64,000 bases of DNA from Closterium sp. NIES-65 (lineage: Eukaryota > Streptophyta > Zygnematophyceae > Desmidiales > Closteriaceae). The stretch's first letter is position 1; the number at the start of each line of letters is the position of its first letter. Shown here piece by piece: positions 41,160 through 50,799 of the stretch. The position numbers and the translations under genes are program-made. Where the stretch lies: contig CANXME010002317.1 in assembly GCA_948144175.1 (NCBI GenBank), positions 1,178,001-1,242,000 on the forward strand. Reading direction: 5' to 3'. The notes under the pieces are model-generated. The model saw only the letters and a list, made by a program, of their open reading frames with translations. It ran no database searches and had not been told where the DNA came from.

Positions 41160-42325
41160 GCATGTGACTAGTAACACGGTTACCCATGGCAGCAATAACA
41201 CAGGTTAACAATTGCAGCAGTAACACAGGTTACCATTGGCAGCTGTAACACGGATAACAATAGCAGCGGTAACACGGTTACCTGTGTCAGAGTTAATATG
41301 GGTTACCCATGGCAGCGGTAACACAGTCACCAATGGCAGCAGTAACACATGTGAACAAACAATGGCCGCGGTAACACATGTGAACAAACAATGGCAGCAG
41401 TAACACATGTGAACAAACAATGCCAGCGGGAACACATGTGAACAAACAATGGCAGCGGTAACACATGTGAAAAAACAATGGCAGCGGTAACACATGTGAA
41501 CAAACAATGGCAACGTACATGTCAACAAACAATGCAAGCGGGAACACATGTGAACAAACAATGACAGCCGTAACACATGTGAACAAACAATGGCAACAGT
41601 AACACATGTCAACAAACAATGCCAGCGGGAACACATGTGAACAAGCAATGGCAGCTGTAACACATGTGAACAAACAATGGCAACGGTAACACATGTCAAC
41701 AAACAATGCCAGCGGGAACACATGTGATCAAACAATGGCAGCGGTAACACATGTGAACAAACAATGGCAACGGTAACACATGTCAACAAACAATGCCAGC
41801 GGGAACACATGTGAACAAGCAATGGCAGCGGTAACACATGTGAACAAACAATGGCAACGGTAACACATGTCAACAAACAATGCCAGCGGGAACACATGTG
41901 ATCAAACAATGGCAGCGGTAACACATGTGAACAAACAATGGCAACGGTAACACATGTCAACAAACAATGCCAGCGGGAACACATGTGAACAAGCAATGGC
42001 AGCGGTAACACATGTGAACAAACAATGGCAACGGTAACACATGTCAACAAACAATGCCAGCGGGAACATATGTGATCAAACAATGGCAGCGGTAACACAT
42101 GTGAACAAACAATGGCAACGGTAACACATGTCAACAAACAATGCCAGCGGGAACACATGTGAACAAGCAATGGCAGCGGTAACACATGTGAACAAACAAT
42201 GGCATTGGTAACACATGTGAACAATGGCATTGGTAACACGGATAACAATGGAATTGGTAACACAGGTTACCAATGGCTGTAGTAACACATGAACAATGGC
42301 AGTGGTAACACGGTTACCTCGGTGA
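41160..42325. repeat. 29-bp minisatellite with 174-bp higher-order period
   Basis: Units such as caatggcagcggtaacacat followed by gtgaacaaa repeat every 29 bp. A variant (tgtgatc) occurs at 41723, 41897 and 42071, exactly 174 bp (six units) apart, which shows higher-order amplification. The 352-residue Cys/His-rich minus-strand frame (41205-42263) exists because the unit lacks stops; I do not call it a gene. Confidence 0.88.
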
Positions 42326-42680
42326 GTGGCAGCGGCGGCAATGGAGTTCCTTATACTCACCTGGGTACGTGTGATGGTGGTACCAAAATCAACAGTGGTA
42401 GTGGTAAACCAACCAAGTACCTCAGAAACTGGAAGCCTGATCAACTGCGGTAATGATACCGTAATAGCCCCGCTTACATGTGGCAAAGGGAGGGGAACAG
42501 GGTTACGGGTGGTAAGGTAATTTCCTGGTTGCCTTGCCAGCGGCGATGCTGAACCTTTTACCCATGGCAGCAGTAACCACAAAAACTATGGCCGAGTTGT
42601 CACCAAGTTGCCTCAGGCGCTAGTAACTAGGTTACCTGATACAGGGGAGAAGAGAAGCGCACGGGGTGAGCCAGAAAATA

Positions 42681-42848
42681 ATGGGTGGGCCAGAAATGGG
42701 TGGGTGGGCCAGAAATGGGTGGGTGGGCCAGAAATGGGTGGGTGGGCCAGAAATGGGTGGGTGAGCCAGAAATGGGTGGGTTGGCCAAAAATGGGTGGGT
42801 GGGCCAGAAATGGGTGGGTGGGCCAGAAATGGGTGGGTGGGGGGAAAT
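42681..42848. repeat. 20-bp minisatellite (gggtgggccagaaatgggtg)
   Basis: About nine near-perfect copies. A degenerate copy uses gagcc or ttggcc in place of gggcc. Confidence 0.85.
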
Positions 42849-42899
42849 GAAGGGAAGGGAGGAAATGATAAAGGGGTAAAATCATTAGACAAGGGGAAG

Positions 42900-43870
42900 G
42901 AGAAGAGAGTGGGTGAGGGGGAAAGAGAGTGGGTTCATGGGAATGAACCCAAAAGTTGCAAGCTATTTCAGAAGCTCTCATGTTCCATGATCTTTCATGT
43001 TGTACTTATTATTAATTATTTAGGCGGTTTATTCTTACCACGAAAGTGTAGTGCCACATGGACCGCTGTGATTGGCGGAGAGGAGCGCGGCGGCTGCGTG
43101 ATGTGCTGCCGACGGCTGGAGAGTGGCAGGGAGCGAGCGGGATGGAACCAGGGGGGAGGGCGGAGAGTGGAGGGGGGATGGGGGGAGACTCAAAGGGTGG
43201 GAAAACACAGGGAATAAGGATGGAAGTGGGATAGGCACAAGGACGGTAGAAGTGATGGAAAGGGGTGAAGGAGGGGAGAGCACAAGGGCACCATAGCTGG
43301 CAGCGATAAGGAAGGGTGAATAAGGAAACAGGACAACGTGTGAAATCAGGAGAATGTGTGAAATCTGGAGGTGTAAAATCAGGAATGGTGTACAATCAGG
43401 AGAAGTCGTGAAATCAGGAGGAGGTGTAAAATCAGGTGAAGGGGTCAAATCAGGAGGAGGGGTCAAAACAAGAGAAGGGGTCAAACAAGGAGAAAAGGTA
43501 AAGCAGGAAAAGGCAAAAAAAAAAAAAAAAAAATCTAGAGACAGGGGGAGGTGAAGAGAATGGGTTTGAACGAAAGAGAGTGGGTGCAGGGGAATGAATC
43601 CAAAAGGGGTTTCGCTGTCAATTGCTGGATGTGACCTTCGTATCTCATATGCTTCCATTCTCGTGATTCTATTATTATCTGTACTTGTATTTTCATTAAT
43701 GTTCTTGCGCATTGCTCTTACCGTGGAAGTGCAGTGTTACATGGACCACTGTGATTGGCGGAGAGGCACGCAGCAGCGGTGCGGTGTGCTATCAACGGCT
43801 GGAGGGAGAGAGGGAACGAGCGGGGCGAAACCAGGGGGGAGGAGGGGGGGAGACAGAATAGCGGCAGAAT
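42900..43870. repeat. Imperfect ~670-bp tandem duplication and purine-rich DNA
   Basis: A segment around 43033-43140 (cttaccacgaaag... cacatggaccgctgtgattggcggagagg) recurs at about 43717-43830, and gtgggttcatgggaatgaa (42928) recurs near 43581. Between them are roughly 16-bp repeats (aaatcaggaggaggtgt, 43360-43490) and an A18 run near 43515. No gene seen. Confidence 0.65.
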
Positions 43871-43923
43871 GAAGAGGAGGAGAACAACAGAAGGCACAAG
43901 GGCTTCAAAAGGAAGGGAGAGAG

Positions 43924-44055
43924 TGTGAGAATAAGCGAACAGGAATGAATGAACTAGCAGTGAAATGAGTACAAGTAGAAAACCCTAGAATTGTGTACCC
44001 CCTATAGGCTAACCCACTGTAGCCTACACAAGCATAACATATATAATGTTTGACA
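43924..44055 (-). repeat. 3' LTR of Cop-E
   Basis: 132 bp, minus-strand TGTCAAACATTATATATG...TCTCACA; one mismatch to the 5' LTR. Confidence 0.95.
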
Positions 44056-44261
44056 CACCCCCATAGGCAAAGTGGGGGAGAACAAGGGGTCACAAGACCA
44101 GTCAAGCAAAGCAAAGCAAGCTCAGGGTGGATCACAAAGTCACCACACAGTCCGAGCACAAGAGCAGGGCCAGAGGCCAGTTCACATGCAGGAGTACAGA
44201 CATATATATAAAACTAGACAAGCAAGAGCAGGTATATATATATGTCACAGTACAAGTGAAG

Positions 44262-47200
44262 TCACGAGGAGAGCAAGTGAGGCAAGACAGGCACAAGACC
44301 CAGCTGGGTGCAAAAGCGCTGATGGTCACAAGGCGCGAGTGCCTTGGTGAACACATCAGCAGTGTTGGCCTCAGAGGCCACGTACGCAAGTCGCAACTGA
44401 CCACGCTGCTGCAGCTCACGAGCAAGGAAGTAGCGGAGAGCAATGTGCTTCGTTCTGTGCTCCAAGCGCTGCTCTCGACACAAGGCCAGCATGGCCTTGT
44501 TGTCTACGTACAGCACTGGAGGAGAACGAGGCGGCTCTCCAAGGTCAGTCAGCAGGTAGGTGAGCCAGCGAAGCTCCTGTGCAGCCATGGCCCCGGCGTA
44601 GATCTCAGCCTCACAACTGGAGCCGAGAACCGAAGACGAGCGAGTAGACCGCCACGAGACAGAGCCGGAACCAAGGCTGAAGGTGTAACCCTGTGACGAC
44701 CGCTGCGTAGCCTGGTCGTCAGCCCAAGAAGCGTCCGCGTGGCCGGTAAGGACCACTGGACTCCGCCCTCCAAGCACTAGCCCCATGCCCGACGTACTGC
44801 ACAGGTAACGCAATACCCTCTTCGCTGCAGCCATGTGCTCCGGTCTGTGTCTCCTAGGAGCAACATAGCGTGCAAGAATGCTCAGAGGGTATGCAAGGTC
44901 AGGTCGAGTGCAGGTCATCAGGTACATGAGGCAGCCAACAAGCTCTGCATACGGACCACTCGACTCTACGGACTCATCCGAAGGCAGAGCTGAGAGTGAG
45001 TGGCGAGTAGGCAGAGGAGTGGCCTGAGGCGAGGAGTACGTAAAGCCGAAGCGCTGAAGGACCTGCTGCACCATGTGTGACTGAGTCAAGGTAATGGTGC
45101 GGCGTGCTCTGTCCCGAGTGATCTGCAAGCCAAGGTAGCTGCGCAGTTCACCCAGGTCTGTACACGTGTGTCTCTTCAGCAGCTCGGACTTCACGTAGGC
45201 GAGGCCAGCAGTGTCCGCTGTGGCAAAGACCAAGTCGTCGACGTACACGAGGATGTAGAACGGCGGCAGGGAAGTGTCGGTGCGAAGAAACAGCGACGGG
45301 TCAACAGTAGAAGGAGCAAACCCAAGAGCCGCAAGCGTAGTCCTCAGTGTGTCGTGCCACTCACGCGGTGCCTGGCGGAGACCGTAGACTGGCCGTCGGA
45401 GGCTCCACTGGGTGCCAGGAGGGAAAGTCCCAGTGAAGCCAGGTGGACGGCGAAGCCAGATCTCCTCGTGCAGGCTACCCTGCAAGAACGCAGTGCTGAA
45501 GTCGAGAGAGTGAAGCTCGTAGTCGCGCTGAGCGGCTATGTGCAGCAGCACCCGAAGAGTAGTCATCTTCGGGGTGGGAGAGAAGGTCTGAAAGTAGTCA
45601 ACTCCCTGCTGCTGACTGAAGCCACGAGCAACGTACCGTGCCTTGAAGACAGGTGGAGAGCCCGGCGGCCGCTTCACCCTGAAGATCCACATGCCACTGA
45701 CGATGTTCGCCCCAGGAGGGGGAACCGCGTCAACGTAGGTGCCTGTGGACTTCCAGGAAGCCATCTCTGCATCCATAGCTGCCTGCCACTGAGAGGAGTA
45801 GGGACCCTCTACGGCCTCCGCGTAAGAACGCGGAGTCGGGATGTCTAGTGCATCCGGGTCTCCCTCAGGGGCAAGCAGTACAGACGCGAGATGAGGTGAA
45901 GCAGCCGCTAGACGCTGTAACTCCTCCTGCCTGTCCTCTAGGACGTCCATGCCAAGAGCACACTCACCCCCGACGGACGGAGGACAGACAGACGCAGACT
46001 CAGCAACAAGACTAGCAGCGTAGTCGAGACGACAGCGAGCAGCAAAGTCGACGAGCTCAGCGACTAGAGCAGACGCAGCAGTGGACTCAAAAGAGGGGTC
46101 AGTGACGACAGTAGCAAGCAGACGCGTGACAGTAGGACTGGCAGCACGAAGAGAGTCCGACTCAGGGTCGGCAAGCGCAGGAAGAGAGGACTCAGGAGGG
46201 GAAGGCAAAGGGGCACGCAGAGGAGCAGTGGACGGACGCAGAGACATCCGGTGCGTGCCAGGGACAGGAGGAGGACGCTGACGCGAACCGCGACCACTAG
46301 CGCGAGCAGCACGAACAGGCGACGCGGGACGAGACGCAGGCTCACGACGCTCAGCAAGACCTCCAGTAGGACCAGTGTAAGGAGAGGGAGCAGGCAGAGG
46401 AGAGGAAGGCTCCAACAGTGACTGCGACTGGACAGGCTGTGGACACTCTACCGAAGGAGAAAGACCAAGAACCTGCTGTAGGAGCGGAACGAAGTACGGC
46501 CGAGGCCGCGCGGCAGCTCCAGACTCAGCAGGGACAGCACCAGCACCCTCAGCGATAGCACCAGCGCCACCCACACCTCCAGCGGCAGGACCAACAGCAG
46601 TAGGCTCAGCACCAACGCCCTCAGCACCTCCAGCACCAGGAGGACCCGCAGGTCCAGCAGCTCCGGGACCGGCAGCACCCGCACCCTCGACGGTCGAAGA
46701 AGCTCCAGCTCCAGCTCCAGCAGCACCTCCAGACTCAGCAGCACGCCTCCAGCGGCGAGCGTACCACTCGCGCAGCTCCTGTGGAGAGAGGGGCTCCCGG
46801 CGAGACGCAGCAGCAGGAGAAACCCCAGGCTCAGCAGCTCCAGACGCAGCAGGGACAGCACCAGCGCCCTCAGAGACAGCACCAGCGCCACCCACACCTC
46901 CAGCGGCAGGACCAACAGCAGCAGGCTCAGCACCAACGCCCTCAGCAGCTCCAGCTCCATGAGGACCCGCAGGTCCAGTAGCTCCGGGACCGGCAGCACC
47001 CGCACCCTCAACGGTCGAAGAAGCTCCAGCTCCAGCTCCAGCAGCACCTCCAGACTCAGCAGCACGCCTCCAGCGGCGAGCGAACCACTCGCGCAGCTCA
47101 TGTGGAGAGAGGGGCTCCCGGCGAGACGCAGCAGCAGGAGAAACTCCAGGCTCAGCAGCTCCAGACGCAGCACCCCCAGGCTCAGCAGCTCCCGACCCAG

Positions 47201-49430
47201 CACCCCTAGACCCATCACCTCCAGGCACAGCACCCCCTTGCTCAGCACCCCCAGGCTCCGCACTCTCCGCAGTAGCACCCGCAGGCCCAGTACCCCCAGC
47301 AGTAGCACCCCCAGGCTCAGCACCCCCGCGCACAGCACCCCCAGAGTCAGCACCCCCAGGCTCAGCACCCGCAGCAGCACCAGAGTCACCTGTAACCTCG
47401 ACCGGGTCAACGGCGTCTACCTGGGACACACCTGAAGGGGCAGGAACCTGAGGGGGGAGGGGGTCTACCGGGTGGGGAACCAGTACAAGGAAGTCCGGGG
47501 GAGGGGGGAGGGAAGGAGTGCGGTAGGGGAAGAGACGGTAGAAGGGGACTGCCTCGTCGAACGTGACGTCCTGGGAGGACAGAACACGACGAGAGGAGGG
47601 GTGGTAAAACTGCCACCCTGGGGCGTCAGTGGGGAAGCCAAGGAAGACACAGGGAGCAGCACGAGGGGACAGCTTGTCCGCAGACAAGTCGCGGACAAAC
47701 GCCCGAGATCCCCAGACACGGAAAACAGACGCATCACCAACCTTCCCCGTCCACAGCAAGGCTGGGGACATCGCAGGCCGAGAGACCCGGGGGTGAAGGT
47801 TGAGCTGATGCGCCGCGTACCTCACCGCAAACGGCCACAGAAAATGGGGGGCAGCTGCATGCATCATGGACGTTCGAGCGACATCCATGACCATGCCAAT
47901 GCGGCGCTCAGCAATCCCATTTTGCTGTGGTGAGTCCGGAAGCGTGAAGGTCTGGCGGATCCCTCGTGCACGACAGTAGTCCCGCAGAAGGCGAGAAGAG
48001 AACTCTCCGCCTCTGTCCGAGTGGAGACGCAGAACAGGAAAGTCCGAGCCGAAGCTCTTCCTGAGCTGGAGACGAGCCTCGCGGATCCAGTCGATCAGCA
48101 CCTCAGTGACCGCACCCTTGCTGCGCAAGGGGAGGACTGTGGTGTAACGCGAGTAGTCGTCAACCACCAACAGGAAGTAGCGCTCGTAACCCTGCCCACG
48201 GACGGGGGCTGGGCCCCACACATCCATGTGAAGCGTCTGCAGGGGAGCCTCTGTCGGGGGGAAGTGGGAGGAGTGAGGAGTAGCCCGGAGGCGCCCCTCG
48301 ACACAGGGGACAGAGGAAGGTCCTGGCCCGGAGGGGAGAGGAGGGAGAGACTGGGGAAGACCAGAGACAAGGACACGGGAAGCCATGCTCCGAAGACGGG
48401 GCAAGGAGGGGTGGCCAAGACGGTGGTGCCACAGGAGAGTCTCGTGAGACAGGAGGCGACAAGAACAGGGGGCAGACTCAGGACCTGACCGGGACGCAGC
48501 AGCAAGCACCTGACCCGACGCAGCCACCTGAGCAGACGCAGGGACAGGAGGAGACTCAACGGTCAGGGTGTAGTGACTCGACCCCGGCCGACGTGAGAAG
48601 GTGGCCAGGTGTCGGCCTGTGCGTGCCTCCGTGTAGTGGGTCACCCGCTGACTCGCAGGAGTGAACTGGTGAACCCCCACATCCTGCAGGCCCGCTCCAC
48701 TCACCAAGTTCGTAGAGAACGAGGGGAGGTACAGGCCAGACAGGGTGCCCGAGGGGGCAGCCGGACACGGGAGGACAGTTGAGAAGTGAGCGAGGACAGG
48801 ACCCCCAGAGGGGTCAGCCAGGGAGACTGCAACCGGCCGACCAAGCGGCGTGAGTGTGGTGCGGTCCCGAAAGAAGGAGCGAGAAGCCCCAGAGTCAAGT
48901 GTAAAGGTGAGGGAGGCCGAAGCCAACGCGGTACCTGAGAGCGCAGCCTCACCCGCACCTGAGGAAGCAGACTCACTAGCACCTAGAGCAGCAGCCGCAC
49001 CTGTACCTGGAGCAGGAGACTCACTAGCACCCAGAGCAGCAGCCTCACCAGTAGCTAGAGCAGCAGGTCCTATACCTGGGTCAGGCGGGACACACAGGTG
49101 ACCTGCACGGTCAGCACTAGTAGGCAATGCATACATGGCAGTGAGAATAGCATCATAGTCAAGAGCATATATATCTACCCTCTGCCTAAGCAACTCCACC
49201 CAGTCGGGAAGCTCAGCCTCGTCGCCAAACACGGTACGCCAGGCGTCGCTCAGACGGGCGAAGCAGCGGGACAGTGTATGACTACGTGTCCCACAAGGCT
49301 GACCAGTCCGAGTACCAGTGCAAATCACGTAAGAGCAGCGAACAGCACTGAGAGACCCTCCACTCTGAGCGTACCACTCACGAAGCTGGCGAGGCGTGAG
49401 AGACACGCGAGAGGGTCGCGGGAGCTGCAT
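44262..49430 (-). CDS. Cop-E gag-tail/pol polyprotein
   Basis: 1722 residues from ATG 49430. LTPRQLREWYAQ (11-22) is followed by a Cys/His cluster C32-x13-C46-x4-H51-x4-C56, then protease DSGAS (179-183), integrase HHCC (LLWHHRLGHPSLPRL, CVEGR), core D/D/E (MDVWGP, LHSDRGGEF, QNGIAERR), a Gly/Ala/Pro linker in which a block of about 106 residues (from SPAAASRREPLSP to GAVPA) is tandemly duplicated relative to Cop-C, RT with YVDDLVFA, and RNase H. Upstream, a related MQPQRRRRESLTPQQLRE frame begins at 49565, but a TGA replaces Trp in LREWYA, so translation as read would start at 49430. The capsid domain is missing. Confidence 0.93.
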   Translation of the reverse strand: MQLPRPSRVSLTPRQLREWYAQSGGSLSAVRCSYVICTGTRTGQPCGTRSHTLSRCFARLSDAWRTVFGDEAELPDWVELLRQRVDIYALDYDAILTAMYALPTSADRAGHLCVPPDPGIGPAALATGEAAALGASESPAPGTGAAAALGASESASSGAGEAALSGTALASASLTFTLDSGASRSFFRDRTTLTPLGRPVAVSLADPSGGPVLAHFSTVLPCPAAPSGTLSGLYLPSFSTNLVSGAGLQDVGVHQFTPASQRVTHYTEARTGRHLATFSRRPGSSHYTLTVESPPVPASAQVAASGQVLAAASRSGPESAPCSCRLLSHETLLWHHRLGHPSLPRLRSMASRVLVSGLPQSLPPLPSGPGPSSVPCVEGRLRATPHSSHFPPTEAPLQTLHMDVWGPAPVRGQGYERYFLLVVDDYSRYTTVLPLRSKGAVTEVLIDWIREARLQLRKSFGSDFPVLRLHSDRGGEFSSRLLRDYCRARGIRQTFTLPDSPQQNGIAERRIGMVMDVARTSMMHAAAPHFLWPFAVRYAAHQLNLHPRVSRPAMSPALLWTGKVGDASVFRVWGSRAFVRDLSADKLSPRAAPCVFLGFPTDAPGWQFYHPSSRRVLSSQDVTFDEAVPFYRLFPYRTPSLPPPPDFLVLVPHPVDPLPPQVPAPSGVSQVDAVDPVEVTGDSGAAAGAEPGGADSGGAVRGGAEPGGATAGGTGPAGATAESAEPGGAEQGGAVPGGDGSRGAGSGAAEPGGAASGAAEPGVSPAAASRREPLSPHELREWFARRWRRAAESGGAAGAGAGASSTVEGAGAAGPGATGPAGPHGAGAAEGVGAEPAAVGPAAGGVGGAGAVSEGAGAVPAASGAAEPGVSPAAASRREPLSPQELREWYARRWRRAAESGGAAGAGAGASSTVEGAGAAGPGAAGPAGPPGAGGAEGVGAEPTAVGPAAGGVGGAGAIAEGAGAVPAESGAAARPRPYFVPLLQQVLGLSPSVECPQPVQSQSLLEPSSPLPAPSPYTGPTGGLAERREPASRPASPVRAARASGRGSRQRPPPVPGTHRMSLRPSTAPLRAPLPSPPESSLPALADPESDSLRAASPTVTRLLATVVTDPSFESTAASALVAELVDFAARCRLDYAASLVAESASVCPPSVGGECALGMDVLEDRQEELQRLAAASPHLASVLLAPEGDPDALDIPTPRSYAEAVEGPYSSQWQAAMDAEMASWKSTGTYVDAVPPPGANIVSGMWIFRVKRPPGSPPVFKARYVARGFSQQQGVDYFQTFSPTPKMTTLRVLLHIAAQRDYELHSLDFSTAFLQGSLHEEIWLRRPPGFTGTFPPGTQWSLRRPVYGLRQAPREWHDTLRTTLAALGFAPSTVDPSLFLRTDTSLPPFYILVYVDDLVFATADTAGLAYVKSELLKRHTCTDLGELRSYLGLQITRDRARRTITLTQSHMVQQVLQRFGFTYSSPQATPLPTRHSLSALPSDESVESSGPYAELVGCLMYLMTCTRPDLAYPLSILARYVAPRRHRPEHMAAAKRVLRYLCSTSGMGLVLGGRSPVVLTGHADASWADDQATQRSSQGYTFSLGSGSVSWRSTRSSSVLGSSCEAEIYAGAMAAQELRWLTYLLTDLGEPPRSPPVLYVDNKAMLALCREQRLEHRTKHIALRYFLARELQQRGQLRLAYVASEANTADVFTKALAPCDHQRFCTQLGLVPVLPHLLSS

Positions 49431-49565
49431 CTGGCCGCCACCACGAGTAGAAGCAGCAGGAGTGGTAGTAGGAGTAGCGTTGCCACCCCTAGAGCCCCAA
49501 CCAGCGTATCACTCACGCAGCTGCTGCGGCGTGAGGGACTCACGCCGGCGTCGCTGGGGCTGCAT

Positions 49566-50662
49566 TTGGCTCCGCAAGTAGAAGCAGGAGCAGGACTAGC
49601 AGCAGGGAGGCAGGCAGCCAGGCAAGCCAAAAGGCAGGCAGGCAGGCAAGCAGGCGACGCGCAGCGTGCTAGCAGGGCAAGAGCTCACCAGTGGTGGGAA
49701 GAGTAGGCTCGGCGACTCAGCGGCTCGGCAGCTCGGCGGCTCGGCGGCTCGGGCGACTCGGGCGGCTCGGCGGCAAGGCGGCTCAGCAGCAACTGCAGCT
49801 CAGTAGCTCGGTGACTAGGCGGCTCGGCGGCAGGGCGGCTCGGCAGCAACTGCAGCTCAGCAGCTCAGCGACCCGGCGGCTCGGCGGCAGGGCGGCTCGG
49901 CTGTGGGGCGGCTCGGCTGCTGCAGTGGGAGATGAAGGAGGAGGAGAAGCAGGGGAGGCCACACACCTGCCACCCCTCTGCGGGCCTCTCAGGTCGCCTC
50001 GACAGGCGACGGGAAAAGGGGGGATGGGTGGTGGGGGGCCGGTAGGTGCAGCGGCGGGGCCAGCAGGTGCAGTTGCGGGGCCGGTAGAAGGGGACGGTAG
50101 GAGCCGTCAGGAGGGGACGGCGGGGCCGTCACGAAGGGACGACGGGGCCGTCAGGAGGTGACCGGGCCGCGACGGGGGCAGGCGGCGGGGCCGCGTAAGG
50201 GCCTGGGCGGGGCCGCGACAGAGCCGTCGGCGGGGCCGCGTGAAAGCCGGGGCGGGGCCGCGTAGAAGCCGGGGCGGGGCCGCGCGAGAGCAGGCGGCGG
50301 GGCCGCGAAGGAGCCGGGGCGGGGCCGCGTGAGAGCAGGCAGCGGAGCCGCGTAAGGGCCTGGGCGGGGCCGCGACAAAGCCGTCGGCGGGGCCGCGTGA
50401 AAGCCGGGGCGGGGCCGCGTAGAAGCCGGGGCGGGGCCGCGCGAGAGCAGGCGGCGGGGCCGCGAAGGAGCCGAGGCGGGGCCGCGTGAGAGCAGGCGGC
50501 GGGGCCGCGACAGAGAGGGCGGCGGGGCCGCGTCAGTGAAGGCGGCGGGGCCGCAGGGGAAATGGCGACCCGAGGGGTCACTAAAAAAAAAGATCGCGCC
50601 TCGGGGGGCGCTTCGGTGGGCCAAAAAAAAAAACGGTCCGTAGAAGGACCCGCTCTATACCA
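49566..50662 (-). repeat. Cop-E leader: GC-rich repeats, three-hairpin module, PBS
   Basis: 49700-49930 has ggcggctcgg-type repeats and 50160-50560 has gcggggccgcg-type repeats containing about two ~157-bp higher-order units (three in Cop-G). Next to the PBS: H1 GGTCC/GGACC (50650-50635) with a T11 run, H2 GCGCC/GGCGC (50611-50596) with a T9 run, H3 (50565-50581) with one mismatched pair. Same order as in Cop-C. Confidence 0.75.
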
Positions 50663-50794
50663 TGTGAGAATAAGCGAACAGGAATGAATGAACTAGCAGT
50701 GAAATGAGTACAAGTAGAAAACCCTAGAATTGTGTACCCCCTATAGGCTAATCCACTGTAGCCTACACAAGCATAACATATATAATGTTTGACA
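50663..50794 (-). repeat. 5' LTR of Cop-E
   Basis: 132 bp, followed by the second GAGAG (50795-50799). Confidence 0.95.
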
Positions 50795-50799
50795 GAGAG

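Larger units (their letters stand above)
43924..50794 (-). mobile_element. Cop-E, young copia element lacking the gag core
   Basis: 6871 bp on the minus strand, LTRs 50663-50794 and 43924-44055 (132 bp, one mismatch), perfect TSD GAGAG (43919-43923, 50795-50799), PBS TGGTATAGAGCGGG and purine tract ATGGGGGTG. One 1722-residue frame covers the gag tail and all of pol. The capsid-type domain present in Cop-C gag is absent. Near-identical LTRs imply recent movement. Confidence 0.95.

Noticed and set aside
41205-42263. 352-residue Cys/His-rich open frame on the minus strand
   Set aside because: Made entirely of the 29-bp minisatellite; the unit has no stops in that orientation, so the frame carries no independent evidence of coding.
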